64,000 nucleotides of DNA from Terrimonas sp937888905. Its GTDB lineage: Bacteria; Bacteroidota; Bacteroidia; Chitinophagales; Chitinophagaceae. This document shows, piece after piece, positions 51,452 through 60,160 of the stretch (its first letter is position 1; each line of letters begins with the position of its first letter). The position numbers and the translations under genes were made by a program. The notes beneath the pieces were generated by a model. It was not told the origin of the DNA and ran no database searches. It saw only the letters and a program-made list of their open reading frames with translations. The DNA lies in the NCBI GenBank assembly GCA_937888905.1, contig CALATA010000003.1, forward strand, positions 1 through 64,000. The letters run 5' to 3'.

Positions 51452-53158
51452 TCAGATGGCTGGCAAACCTTTGGGAATGGAAGCGATCAGTTGACGCGTG
51501 TAGGAAGATTGGGGTGAGAGATAAACGTCATCCGCATTGCCGATCTCTTCAATCCTTCCACGGTTCATTACCAGGATCCGGTCGCTGATATAACGCACCA
51601 CGGAGAGGTCATGTGAGATGAAGATCACCGTGAAGCCGTATTCTTTTTTCAGATCGTTGAGCAGGTTCAATACCTGCGCCTGCACACTCACGTCGAGCGC
51701 CGAAACGGATTCATCACAAATAATAAAAGAAGGGTTCAATCCAAGCGCACGGGCAATTACGATGCGTTGACGCTGCCCGCCGGAAAATTCATGCGGATAA
51801 CGGTTGTAATGTTCCGCTTTCAGGTTCACTTTTTCCAGCAGATCGATCACTTTGCCGCGACGGTCTTTGTCGCTGTTGCCAATGCCATGCACACGCATCG
51901 GTTCGGCAATGGCACTGCCGATCGTTAAGCGCGGGTTCAGTGATGAATAAGGATCCTGGAAAATGATCTGGATATCGCGCCGCATGCTTTGCAGGGATTT
52001 ACCGGAACGCGCGGTGAGTTCTTCACCATTGTAAAATATTTTGCCGGAAGTAGGTTCTATCAGCCGCAGCAGCGTGCGGCCCAATGTTGTTTTGCCGCAA
52101 CCACTTTCGCCAACCAATCCGAGCGTTTCTCCCTTGTATACATCGAAACTCACTTCATCCACGGCACGGGTAAATTGCAATGGTTTGCCCCAGAATGATT
52201 TCTTTATAGGAAACCAAACGGAAAGGTCTTCTACTTTCAATAATGGTTCTGGTGCAGCTGCTTTTTGTTCGGGTAAATTATCAATAACTATTGGTTGCGG
52301 CTGTTTTTCATTTCCCATGAAATCACTCACCACCGGCAAGCGCTTACCCCGGGGATGATTCACCGGGCGGCAGGCCAGCAATGCCTGTGTATAAGGATGG
52401 GAAGGGTTGGTAAACAATTCGCGCACCGGGCCACTTTCTACAATTTCTCCGCGATACATCACAGCCGCGCGATCGGCTACTTCTGCCACCACGCCAAGAT
52501 CGTGCGTAATAAAAATAACGCCCATGCCCGATTCCTGCTGCAACTCCCGGATCAGTTGCAGGATCGTTTTCTGAACGGTCACATCCAGCGCCGTAGTAGG
52601 CTCATCACAGATCAGGAGTGATGGATGACAACACATCGCCATCGCGATCATCACCCGTTGTTTTTGCCCGCCGCTGAGCTGATGCGGAAAACGGTCGTAG
52701 ATCGCCGCGGGGTTCGGAAGTTTCACACGTTCGAACCAGTAAAGTGTTTGCCCGCGTGCTTCCTGTGCGGAAAGATTTTTATGTAAGCGCAAGGCTTCCG
52801 CTACCTGCTGCCCGCAGGTATAAACAGGATTGAGCGAGGTCATCGGTTCCTGGAAGATCATGCTGATATGATTTCCGCGCAATTGCTGCATGGCAGCGGC
52901 AGATTCTTTCAGCAGATCCGTTTGTTTTTCGCCGTCAGGCGAATAAAGTATCTGGCCCTGTTTAAAGACGGCAGGAGGAGTGGGCAACAAACGAAGAATG
53001 GAAAGCGATGTTACCGATTTGCCTGATCCTGATTCACCAACCAATGCGAGGATTTCGCCGCGGTTGACCCTCAGCGAAACCTGGCGCAATGCCGGTATTT
53101 CTCCCTGCTCACCGGAAAAATGTATGGTCAGATTCTGTATATCGAGCAAGGGCTTCAT
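51452..53158 (-). CDS. Dual-NBD ABC transporter ATPase (oligopeptide/dipeptide type)
   Basis: A 568-residue fused ATPase of the Opp/Dpp/GsiA type. NBD1 carries GESGSGKSVT, LSGGQKQRVMIAMAM and LLICDEPTTALD. After a linker, NBD2 carries GESGCGKTTLGR, FSGGQRQRIVIARAL and FIICDESVSALD. Each half ends in an oligopeptide-type region. It likely powers peptide or nickel import, or peptide-related efflux, but no permease or binding protein is nearby. Its stop is back-to-back with the TraB-like stop (TGATCA). Genes beyond its start are unrelated. Confidence 0.93.
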   Translation of the reverse strand: MKPLLDIQNLTIHFSGEQGEIPALRQVSLRVNRGEILALVGESGSGKSVTSLSILRLLPTPPAVFKQGQILYSPDGEKQTDLLKESAAAMQQLRGNHISMIFQEPMTSLNPVYTCGQQVAEALRLHKNLSAQEARGQTLYWFERVKLPNPAAIYDRFPHQLSGGQKQRVMIAMAMCCHPSLLICDEPTTALDVTVQKTILQLIRELQQESGMGVIFITHDLGVVAEVADRAAVMYRGEIVESGPVRELFTNPSHPYTQALLACRPVNHPRGKRLPVVSDFMGNEKQPQPIVIDNLPEQKAAAPEPLLKVEDLSVWFPIKKSFWGKPLQFTRAVDEVSFDVYKGETLGLVGESGCGKTTLGRTLLRLIEPTSGKIFYNGEELTARSGKSLQSMRRDIQIIFQDPYSSLNPRLTIGSAIAEPMRVHGIGNSDKDRRGKVIDLLEKVNLKAEHYNRYPHEFSGGQRQRIVIARALGLNPSFIICDESVSALDVSVQAQVLNLLNDLKKEYGFTVIFISHDLSVVRYISDRILVMNRGRIEEIGNADDVYLSPQSSYTRQLIASIPKGLPAI

Positions 53159-53165
53159 GCAATGA

Positions 53166-53558
53166 TCAGGGCGTCACAATTTTTATGTTCACCCGCTTTT
53201 GCGGAACGGGATAATAAGCCATACAAACCGCACAATCCTGTTGTTTGGCGGTATCTATTTTAAAGTAAAATTCTTTCGCGCCATCTGTTGCCGCATTGGC
53301 TTTGTTAAATCCGCAGGGATTGCCCAGGGCAAATACGTTGGTGTAGGATTTACCGGTGGTCTCGTCTGTCCAGTTGGCCTGGAACAGTGCCGTATCCACT
53401 TTTTCATCCAGTACCTTAATGGTAATGTTGGAACAGATGCCCGCTACTTCCACCCGGCCTTTATAAACCTTATCAGGGTCGGCAGTCTTTTTTTTACCGC
53501 AGCCTTTCTGGCCTGCTGTCAGCGCCAGGGTAGCTGATAACACGAGGAGGAGTTTCAT
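53166..53558 (-). CDS. Small exported hypothetical protein
   Basis: A 130-residue protein with a short hydrophobic leader (LVLSATLALTAGQKGCG), probably a lipoprotein or signal-peptide-exported protein. The rest (VYKGRVEVAGICSNITIKVL; WTDETTGKSYTNVFALGNPCGFNKANA; DCAVCMAYYPVPQKRVNIKI) has several Cys and a beta-sandwich look. I do not recognise the family. It lies 7 bp upstream of the ABC ATPase gene's start on the same strand. Confidence 0.7.
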   Translation of the reverse strand: MKLLLVLSATLALTAGQKGCGKKKTADPDKVYKGRVEVAGICSNITIKVLDEKVDTALFQANWTDETTGKSYTNVFALGNPCGFNKANAATDGAKEFYFKIDTAKQQDCAVCMAYYPVPQKRVNIKIVTP

Positions 53559-53584
53559 GGTATGTGTTTTTTGAAGTGTTACGA

Positions 53585-54355
53585 TCAAAAACGCAAATGT
53601 CGTACCGTAAGCCCGTCGTTGATCAGTTGTTTCAGTGAATCGATGCCGACTTTCAGATGGGTCTCTACGTAACTGCCTGTTACTTTTTTGTCACTTTCTT
53701 CTGTTTTCACACCTTCCGGTACCATTGGCTGATCACTTACCAGCAGCAGTGCGCCGGTAGGTATCTTGTTATAAAAACCTACGGTGAAAATGGTGGCGGT
53801 CTCCATGTCAATCGCGTAAGCGCGGATTTGCTGCAGGTATTCTTTGAACTCTGCATCATGTTCCCACACACGGCGGTTGGTGGTATATACGGTTCCTGTC
53901 CAGTAGTCTACGGAATAATCGCGGATGGTGGTCGACACAGCTTTCTGCAGGGCGAAGGCCGGCATGGCAGGCACTTCGGCAGGGAAGTAGTCGTTGGAAG
54001 TACCTTCACCGCGGATGGCCGCGATAGGCAGAATGAGATCTCCGATCTTGTTGCGTTTTTTCAAACCACCGCATTTACCTAAAAACAATACAGCGCTGGG
54101 CTCAATAGCACTCAGCAGGTCCATGATCGTGGCGGCACCGGGACTACCCATGCCAAAATTGATAATCGTGATATTGTCGGCTGTGGCGCACTGCATAGGA
54201 CGGCCTTCTCCAACAACTTCCACACCATTCCACTCGGCAAACATTTTTACATAGTTACTGAAGTTGGTCAGGAGAATATATTTTCCAAAGTTCTCCAACT
54301 TCTCGCCCGTATAGCGCGGAAGCCAGTTGTTGACGATCTCTTCTTTTGTCTTCAT
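53585..54355 (-). CDS. AMP nucleosidase
   Basis: A 256-residue protein of the purine nucleoside phosphorylase/5'-methylthioadenosine nucleosidase fold, matching Bacteroidota AMP nucleosidase: IINFGMGSPGAATIMDLLSAI, LFLGKCGGL, RGEGTSNDYFPAEVPAMPAFALQKAV, AIDMETATIFTVGF, LLLVSDQPMVPEGVK. It hydrolyses AMP to adenine and ribose 5-phosphate. It lies 26 bp upstream of the small exported gene and in the same orientation; a functional link is doubtful. Confidence 0.88.
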   Translation of the reverse strand: MKTKEEIVNNWLPRYTGEKLENFGKYILLTNFSNYVKMFAEWNGVEVVGEGRPMQCATADNITIINFGMGSPGAATIMDLLSAIEPSAVLFLGKCGGLKKRNKIGDLILPIAAIRGEGTSNDYFPAEVPAMPAFALQKAVSTTIRDYSVDYWTGTVYTTNRRVWEHDAEFKEYLQQIRAYAIDMETATIFTVGFYNKIPTGALLLVSDQPMVPEGVKTEESDKKVTGSYVETHLKVGIDSLKQLINDGLTVRHLRF

Positions 54356-54389
54356 ACTATGAAAATTAAATTCGGCTAATATAATGTTT

Positions 54390-54397
54390 TATTTTTG
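54390..54397 (+). promoter_or_regulatory. -7 element of the HsdR_N-like gene
   Basis: TATTTTTG, a perfect TAnnTTTG match, ends 5 nt before the ATG at 54403. Predicts a leaderless mRNA. Confidence 0.45.
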
Positions 54398-54402
54398 GAC
54401 TA

Positions 54403-54840
54403 ATGATAAAACTGAGCTACCCGGAACCTGATTTTAGCATACGGCATGAGAATGACCGGCCGATGATCTTCGACAGGATCCGCAAGCGCTGGTTGCTGCT
54501 GACAGAAGAGGAATGGGTGCGTCAGAATTTTGTCCGTATACTGATCGAACAACTGCATTATCCTGTTGCCCTGATTGCGCTGGAAAAAGAAATACGCGTA
54601 GGTGAACTCCGCAAGCGTTTCGATATCCTGGTATATGATCAGCAACACCAGCCATGGATGCTGGTCGAGTGCAAGGCACCCGATATTCAACCCGGAGAAA
54701 AAGCCTACTACCAGGTTTTACGTTATCATATAACACTTCCTGCTACTTTCCTGGTGATTACTAATGGCACCTCTACCCAGGCCTGGGAAAAATCAAACGG
54801 CACTTTACAGGAGCTGAATGCATTGCCGGCATGGCCCTGA
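54403..54840 (+). CDS. Stand-alone type I restriction HsdR_N-like (HSDR_N_2) protein
   Basis: A 145-residue protein with the HSDR_N_2 nuclease-fold pattern: RKRWLLLTEEEWVRQNFVRIL, RKRFDILVYDQQHQPWMLVECKAPD (PD-(D/E)xK-like D...ExK), and YHITLPATFLVITNG. There is no helicase domain, so this is not a complete HsdR. It is a common small gene in Bacteroidota with unknown function; a nuclease role is possible. It is divergent from AMP nucleosidase. Confidence 0.82.
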   Translation: MIKLSYPEPDFSIRHENDRPMIFDRIRKRWLLLTEEEWVRQNFVRILIEQLHYPVALIALEKEIRVGELRKRFDILVYDQQHQPWMLVECKAPDIQPGEKAYYQVLRYHITLPATFLVITNGTSTQAWEKSNGTLQELNALPAWP

Positions 54841-54842
54841 TA

Positions 54843-55000
54843 ATTCAAAAGTCAAAATTCAAAAGGCAAAAAGGCGATAAGTTATAAGTAGTAAGTTTTA
54901 AGTAATAGGTGATAATTACGAACGTCCTGTGGCTTTCACGCAAAGACGCAGAGTAATTAAGTCGCTAAGACCCATTCACGATTGACGATTCACCATTCAC
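54843..55000. repeat. Composite heptad element L8 (box A-F2-half core C1-F1)
   Basis: Box A at 54843-54873, F2 heptads at 54879-54913 (AAGTTAT, AAGTAGT, AAGTTTT, AAGTAAT, AGGTGAT), a half copy of core C1 at about 54931-54972, and four F1 heptads at 54973-55000 (CATTCAC, GATTGAC, GATTCAC, CATTCAC). The F1 array abuts the stop codon of the 3-hydroxybutyryl-CoA dehydrogenase gene. Confidence 0.85.
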
Positions 55001-55885
55001 TTATTTGCGAAAGCGCGGGCTCACCACGAGATCTTTGCTGCCTGCTGTATACACATAAAATCCTTCTCCTGATTTTACACCCAGTTTCCGTGCTGTCACC
55101 ATGTTCACCAGCAACGGGCAAGGCGCATACTTCGGATTACCGAATCCGTCGTGCAACACCTGCAGGATAGAAAGACATACATCGAGCCCGATGAAATCGG
55201 CCAGTTGCAGCGGTCCCATCGGATGGGCCATACCAAGCTTCATCACTGTATCGATTTCTTCCACGCCGGCTACACCTTCGTACAGGCTGTAAATGGCTTC
55301 ATTGATCATCGGCATCAGGATGCGGTTGGCAATAAACCCGGGATAGTCATTTACCACACAGGGAACCTTGCCGAGTTTTTTGCTGAGCTCCGTGATAGTG
55401 GCAGTTACTTTTGAATCGGTGGCGTAACCATTGATGATCTCAACGAGTTTCATCACCGGTACCGGATTCATAAAATGCATACCGATCACCAGTTCGGGAC
55501 GGGAAGTAACGGCGGCTATTTTGGTAATGGAAATAGAGGAAGTATTAGAAGCGAGAATGCATCCTTCAGGCGCGATCTCATCGAGTTGTTTAAAGATCGA
55601 TAATTTGATGGCTTCGTTTTCGGTAGCGGCTTCCACTACCAGTTGCGAATGCGAGATGGCGCCGAGACTGCTGTGCGAGCTGATATTCTGCAGCGTCGAC
55701 TGTTTGATATCTTCCGTTATGGAACCCTTGCTTACCTGGCGGTCGAGGTTACGGGTAATGGTGGCGATGGCTTTTTCCAGGGCCGCTTCCGATACGTCGA
55801 TCAGGTTTACTTTATAACCGTTTTGGGCAAATACGTGCGCAATGCCGTTACCCATGGTGCCGGCGCCAATAACAGAAACGTTCAT
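55001..55885 (-). CDS. 3-hydroxybutyryl-CoA dehydrogenase
   Basis: A 294-residue 3-hydroxyacyl-CoA dehydrogenase of the short HBDH type. The NAD-binding GAGTMGNG lies at residues 7-14, LVVEAATEN and the substrate-binding SNTSSISITKIA follow, and the C-terminal domain shows MHFMNPVPVMKLVEII, the catalytic His in this HFxNP block, and DYPGFIANRILMPMINEA. It interconverts acetoacetyl-CoA and 3-hydroxybutyryl-CoA (butyrate or PHB metabolism). No neighbouring thiolase or crotonase is found. Confidence 0.93.
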   Translation of the reverse strand: MNVSVIGAGTMGNGIAHVFAQNGYKVNLIDVSEAALEKAIATITRNLDRQVSKGSITEDIKQSTLQNISSHSSLGAISHSQLVVEAATENEAIKLSIFKQLDEIAPEGCILASNTSSISITKIAAVTSRPELVIGMHFMNPVPVMKLVEIINGYATDSKVTATITELSKKLGKVPCVVNDYPGFIANRILMPMINEAIYSLYEGVAGVEEIDTVMKLGMAHPMGPLQLADFIGLDVCLSILQVLHDGFGNPKYAPCPLLVNMVTARKLGVKSGEGFYVYTAGSKDLVVSPRFRK

Positions 55886-55972
55886 ATGTTCGCAATGTTT
55901 TCAGGTGAAAAATAACTGCAACAGCTTCTGCCGCGCAGATGCCGGCAAAAATAAGCATCTCGGCGTAAACGG

Positions 55973-56611
55973 TTATTTACGTTTGAAATCGCCTCTTTTC
56001 CAGGATTGAATGAAGTCGGCCCAGGCAGCCGGGTTGAAGATATTCATCGGTGGTACCTGTCCCTGGTAGCGGGCGCGTTGTGCCACGCGGTTGAACTGCT
56101 GGTTGATGGCTTCTGCTCCATCGCCCGGCGTATTGTTCATACGGGCGCGAAGAGCGGCGGCATTGGTATTGCGTCGCGCAATTTCAATATCATCGTCCGG
56201 CACAGGTGTATTGACAAAATCCCTCGCGAATTGCTCGGGGGTAGGCCTTGGTTTGATGATGGTGGCAGGAAGGTAAACGGTATCGTTCACCATCAACTGC
56301 ACCATGCTGTATTGATTGCCCTTTATATTCCGGGGCACTTCAACGAGTTTGGTCTTATAACTTACGTGCGAAAATTCCACCATGTCTCCTTTCAGTACCA
56401 CAATCGAAAATACACCATCCGCATTGGTAATGGTGCCACGGTTCTGGCCTTTAACGGAAACGCTTACAGCCGGGATGCCTTCCAGGCTGTCGGCCGTCAT
56501 TACAACGCCATAAAGCTGGACAACGGAATCACGAACAGTTTCGAATTGGGCTTTGGCGGCAACCGGAAGCAGGAGAGCAGCAGTGAGCAGGTATTGTAAA
56601 AGTTTCTTCAC
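55973..56611 (-). CDS. CarboxypepD_reg-like exported protein
   Basis: A 212-residue exported protein with a GTG start and signal (ending AAKAQ). A CarboxypepD_reg-like domain (VVQLYGVVMTADSLEGIPAV; NADGVFSIVVLKGDMVEFSH) covers about residues 33-110. The C-terminal part (PRPTPEQFARDFVNTPVP; FNPAAWADFIQSWKRGDFKRK) is typical of a widespread small Bacteroidota family without assigned function. Confidence 0.82.
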   Translation of the reverse strand: MKKLLQYLLTAALLLPVAAKAQFETVRDSVVQLYGVVMTADSLEGIPAVSVSVKGQNRGTITNADGVFSIVVLKGDMVEFSHVSYKTKLVEVPRNIKGNQYSMVQLMVNDTVYLPATIIKPRPTPEQFARDFVNTPVPDDDIEIARRNTNAAALRARMNNTPGDGAEAINQQFNRVAQRARYQGQVPPMNIFNPAAWADFIQSWKRGDFKRK

Positions 56612-56669
56612 AGAGTAAAAATAAGTACAAGTTGTTGAAAAGAGCCAACAAAATAGACGATTGTGTGTT

Positions 56670-56677
56670 TACCTTTG
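56670..56677 (+). promoter_or_regulatory. -7 element of the Mrp gene
   Basis: TACCTTTG, a perfect TAnnTTTG match, about 71 nt before the ATG at 56749. Confidence 0.4.
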
Positions 56678-56748
56678 CAGTCTTATTTCTTTTTTAACAT
56701 AGGTTTTAATATAGCTGCTTCAGCGGCAATTTTTTAAAGAATACTTAC

Positions 56749-57816
56749 ATGGCGGAGATTACCCGGGAACAGATACTTGATGCGCTCAGCAATGTGCAGG
56801 ATCCCACAGAAGGAAAAGATATCGTATCGCTTAATAAGGTCGGGGATATCGTTGTGGAGAAATATTATATTTCGTTTACCCTCGATTATGCCACCAATGC
56901 CGGCACCGTAAGGGATGAGGTGAAAATGGCCTGCATCAGCACACTCCGCCGCCTGATCGACAAGAACGTGGTGGTACGGGTTAATTTTTCCGGTAAACCG
57001 GCCGCTGCTGCCAAACCATTACAGGACGCCCCTCCGCGCGTGCTGGGTGGCGTGCGCAACACCATCGCCGTTTTCAGCGGTAAAGGTGGAGTAGGGAAAA
57101 GCACGGTTGCCGCCAACCTCGCACTCGCCCTGGCCGAAACAGGCGCCTCCGTCGGATTGATGGACGCCGATATTTATGGTCCCAGCGTTCCCATCATGTT
57201 TGGCGTGCGCGGCGAGCGCCCGATGATGAAAGACGTAAACGGGAAAGGAATGATCGTTCCCCTCGAAAAATACGGCATCCGTCTCATGAGTATCGGTTTG
57301 CTGGTAGATGAAAAGAATGCCGTGGTATGGCGCGGACCCATGGCCAGCAGTGCTATCAAACAATTTATCACCGATGTTGACTGGGGCGATCTCGATTACC
57401 TCGTGATAGACATGCCGCCCGGTACCGGCGATATTCACCTTACCCTGCTGCAAACCGTGCCCGTAACCGGAGCGGTAATTGTATCCACGCCGCAGGACGT
57501 GGCCCTCGCCGATGCCAAAAAAGGTATCGCGATGTTCGGCCAGGCCCAGCTCAACGTAAAAGTATTGGGATTGGTAGAGAACATGAGCTACTTCACGCCT
57601 GCCGAACTTCCGGAAAACAAATATTACATTTTCGGCAAAGAAGGCGGCAAGCGCCTGGCCGACGAATACGATCTTCCATTCCTCGGACAGATCCCGCTGG
57701 TGCAGGGCATCCGCGAAGGTGGCGACCGCGGCCGACCCATTATGATCAGCGACGATGAAATTACAAAAGAGGCTTTTCGGGTGTTTGCAAAAGAAGTCGT
57801 GAAGCAACTGAGCTGA
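56749..57816 (+). CDS. mrp: Mrp/NBP35 family iron-sulfur carrier ATPase
   Basis: A 355-residue Mrp/ApbC-type protein. An N-terminal MIP18 (DUF59)-like domain (ILDALSNVQDPTEGKDIVSL) precedes the deviant Walker A FSGKGGVGKSTVAANLA (about 107-123), followed by DADIYGPSVP and DYLVIDMPPGTGD. It helps load or carry Fe-S clusters. The classical CxxC of Mrp near residue 280 is replaced by FTPAELPENKYYIFG; only one Cys is present in the whole protein. As I recall, many Bacteroidota relatives share this replacement. Confidence 0.92.
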   Translation: MAEITREQILDALSNVQDPTEGKDIVSLNKVGDIVVEKYYISFTLDYATNAGTVRDEVKMACISTLRRLIDKNVVVRVNFSGKPAAAAKPLQDAPPRVLGGVRNTIAVFSGKGGVGKSTVAANLALALAETGASVGLMDADIYGPSVPIMFGVRGERPMMKDVNGKGMIVPLEKYGIRLMSIGLLVDEKNAVVWRGPMASSAIKQFITDVDWGDLDYLVIDMPPGTGDIHLTLLQTVPVTGAVIVSTPQDVALADAKKGIAMFGQAQLNVKVLGLVENMSYFTPAELPENKYYIFGKEGGKRLADEYDLPFLGQIPLVQGIREGGDRGRPIMISDDEITKEAFRVFAKEVVKQLS

Positions 57817-57860
57817 AAATGTGTCCGGAGCCCCGCACATATTTTCACACTGGCATAACC

Positions 57861-57888
57861 TTGCCTTAAGAAAATACACCTACTTTCG
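57861..57888 (+). promoter_or_regulatory. Predicted promoter of the GDPD gene
   Basis: TTG at 57861-57863, a 17-nt spacer and TACTTTCG at 57881-57888, a 7/8 match to TAnnTTTG; 17 nt before the ATG. Confidence 0.45.
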
Positions 57889-57905
57889 CCGTACTTATCC
57901 GACAC

Positions 57906-58820
57906 ATGAAACGCAAAACATTTTTTAATTATAGCCTCGTAGTGGTTGCCTTTTTCGCAGCCTGTCATATAAGCCGTAAAAACGTGCCGCCAATAGCACC
58001 TCAACCGGAAACTTTTGACACGGAGGGCCATCGCGGCGCACGCGGCCTGGCACCGGAAAACACATGGCCCGCTTTCCGCACCGCCCTCGACCTCGGCGTT
58101 ACCACACTCGAAATGGATGCGGTCATTACAGCCGATAAAAAGGTGGTGCTCTCTCACGAACCTTTTTTCAACCACGAAATCAGCACACATCCCGACGGCA
58201 AACCGGTTACCGAAGCCGAGGAAAAACAACTGAATATTTTCAAAATGCCTTATGCCGAAGTGGCGCGTTTTGATGTGGGCATGCGTCCGCATCCGCGTTT
58301 CCCGCAACAGGCAAAAATGAAAGCGACCAAACCATTGCTCGCCGACATAATAGACAGCGTGCGGCAATACATGATGGTCAGCCGCCGGCCATTTCCCTAC
58401 TATAATATCGAAACCAAAACGCAGCCTTCTACCGATAACATTTACCACCCGGAGCCAGGGGAGTTCGTCGAGTTGTTGATGAAAGTGGTAAAAGAAAAAC
58501 AGATCGAAGAACAGGTAATCATTCAGTCATTTGACTTCCGCACCTTGCAATACCTGCACAAACATTATCCCGCGATCAAAACAGCCATGCTGATCGAAGA
58601 CAACGATCCGCGTGACCTCACGGCTCAACTGAAAGCACTTGGATTTACACCCTATATTTATAGCCCGGCGTACAAACGTGTAACAAAAGAATTGGTAGAG
58701 GAATGCCATGCCTTGCAGATGCGTATTGTCCCCTGGACGGTTAATACCCGCGAAGAAATCAGTCAATTGAAAGCTTTGGGCGTGTCGGGCATCATCAGCG
58801 ATTACCCCGATCTGTTCTGA
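57906..58820 (+). CDS. Glycerophosphodiester phosphodiesterase (lipoprotein)
   Basis: A 304-residue GDPD. The lipobox FFAAC places Cys20 at the mature N-terminus. The TIM-barrel metal/catalytic residues are H42-R43 (GHRGARGLAPEN), E69 and D71 (LEMDA), H84 (LSHEP). It would hydrolyse glycerophosphodiesters to glycerol 3-phosphate and an alcohol at the membrane. Its stop codon is back-to-back with that of the ACMSD gene (TGATCA). Confidence 0.93.
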   Translation: MKRKTFFNYSLVVVAFFAACHISRKNVPPIAPQPETFDTEGHRGARGLAPENTWPAFRTALDLGVTTLEMDAVITADKKVVLSHEPFFNHEISTHPDGKPVTEAEEKQLNIFKMPYAEVARFDVGMRPHPRFPQQAKMKATKPLLADIIDSVRQYMMVSRRPFPYYNIETKTQPSTDNIYHPEPGEFVELLMKVVKEKQIEEQVIIQSFDFRTLQYLHKHYPAIKTAMLIEDNDPRDLTAQLKALGFTPYIYSPAYKRVTKELVEECHALQMRIVPWTVNTREEISQLKALGVSGIISDYPDLF

Positions 58821-59807
58821 TCAGCGGCCCAGCCATTTCAACGCATTAGCAGAATAAATTTTTTCCTTCAATACCGGATCGGAGATTAGTTCATTCACGA
58901 GTTGGCCGGGTACCGCTTCACCAAGCGGAAAAGGATAATCGCTGCCTACGCAAATGGTTTCATGACCCATCAGGTCCAGCAGGAAACGGAAAGCTGCGGC
59001 ATCGTGCACGAGGCTGTCAACCCAGAAGTGTCCGAGATAATTAACCGGGTCCACGGCATTGTCGACGGCCACCAGGTCGGGACGTACATCAAAACCGTGA
59101 CGGATGCGGCCGAGCGTAAAAGGAAACGATCCGCCACCATGCGCAAAAGCCACTCTTAGTTTGGGAAAAGCAGCAAACACTCCTCCGAAAATAAAAGAAC
59201 AAATGGCTCTCGAGGTTTCGGCCGGCATGCCCACCAGCCAGGGCAGCCAGTAGCGTTGTATCTGCTGCTCACCCATCATTTCCCATGGATGTACAAACAG
59301 AGCGCAACTTAATTTCTCCGCTGCTTCGTAGAAAGGAAAGAATTTTTTATCGGAAAGATTTTCTCCATTGATATTGGAACCGATTTCAAGTCCGGGCATA
59401 CCGAGCTCCCTTACACATCGTTCCATTTCGCGGATAGCGAGGTCTACATCTTGTAAAGGCACCGTACCGAGACCGATAAAGCGTTGCGGCGCTTTGCTCA
59501 CCGTTTCACCAATATGATCATTGAAAAAGCGGGAGGTTTCCAGCCCGTCCGCAGGTTTTGCCCAATAGTTGAACAATACGGGAATCGTTGACAACACCTG
59601 TATCTGCACATCCGTTTCATCCATCTCTTTCAACCGCACTTTTTCATCAAAGCAGTTGGGTTCTACTTCACGGAAAAGTTTGTCGCCTTTCATCATGCAG
59701 GCGCGGCAATTGCGGTGTTCGAGATGAATAAAGTCTCCATAGCCAAAACGTTGTACCCAGTTGGGCATGTGTTCCGGCATGATGTGCGTGTGAATATCAA
59801 CCTTCAT
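58821..59807 (-). CDS. Amidohydrolase family, 2-amino-3-carboxymuconate-6-semialdehyde decarboxylase (ACMSD)
   Basis: A 328-residue amidohydrolase matching ACMSD. Metal ligands are H6 and H8 (DIHTH), H173 (LFVHPWEM), and D290 (VGSDYPFP); H223 (AFAHGGGSFP) is the catalytic His. These correspond to the H9/H11/H177/H228/D294 set of the Pseudomonas enzyme. It decarboxylates ACMS to 2-aminomuconate 6-semialdehyde, steering 3-hydroxyanthranilate degradation away from NAD synthesis. The next gene, across a repeat-rich gap, is the 3-HAA dioxygenase, which makes its substrate. Confidence 0.92.
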   Translation of the reverse strand: MKVDIHTHIMPEHMPNWVQRFGYGDFIHLEHRNCRACMMKGDKLFREVEPNCFDEKVRLKEMDETDVQIQVLSTIPVLFNYWAKPADGLETSRFFNDHIGETVSKAPQRFIGLGTVPLQDVDLAIREMERCVRELGMPGLEIGSNINGENLSDKKFFPFYEAAEKLSCALFVHPWEMMGEQQIQRYWLPWLVGMPAETSRAICSFIFGGVFAAFPKLRVAFAHGGGSFPFTLGRIRHGFDVRPDLVAVDNAVDPVNYLGHFWVDSLVHDAAAFRFLLDLMGHETICVGSDYPFPLGEAVPGQLVNELISDPVLKEKIYSANALKWLGR

Positions 59808-59810
59808 AAA

Positions 59811-60160
59811 GTCAAAAGTAAAAATTCAAAAGGCAAAAGAGTAATAAGTTTTAAGTAGTAAGTTTTAAGTAATAGGTAAAAGCGGTTGCAAAGGTTAAGA
59901 CTCGGCCCGACGTTAAAAATCTTTGCGCCTTTGCTCCTTATGCAGCTTTGCGTGAATCCGCACGGTTTTTTCGCGCAGAGACGCAAAGTAATAAAGGCGC
60001 TAAGGGCGATTCACCATATTCAAAAGAGTAATAAGTTTTAAGTAATAAATATTCTTTGCGCCGTTGCTCCTTATGCAGCTTTGCGTCAATCCGCACGGCT
60101 TTTCCCGCAGAGGTGCAAAGCAGCAAAGCCGCTAAGGTCGATTGACCATTCACCATTCAC
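59811..60160. repeat. Composite heptad element L9 (two tandem units with core C1)
   Basis: Box A at 59811-59840, F2 heptads at 59846-59880, full core C1 at about 59921-60008 with hairpin CTTTGCGT / ACGCAAAG, a short F1-boxA-F2 stretch (60009-60053), a second core C1 at 60054-60139, and F1 heptads at 60141-60160. The second half is a tandem repeat of the first. The last F1 unit supplies the stop codon of the 3-HAA dioxygenase gene. Confidence 0.85.
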
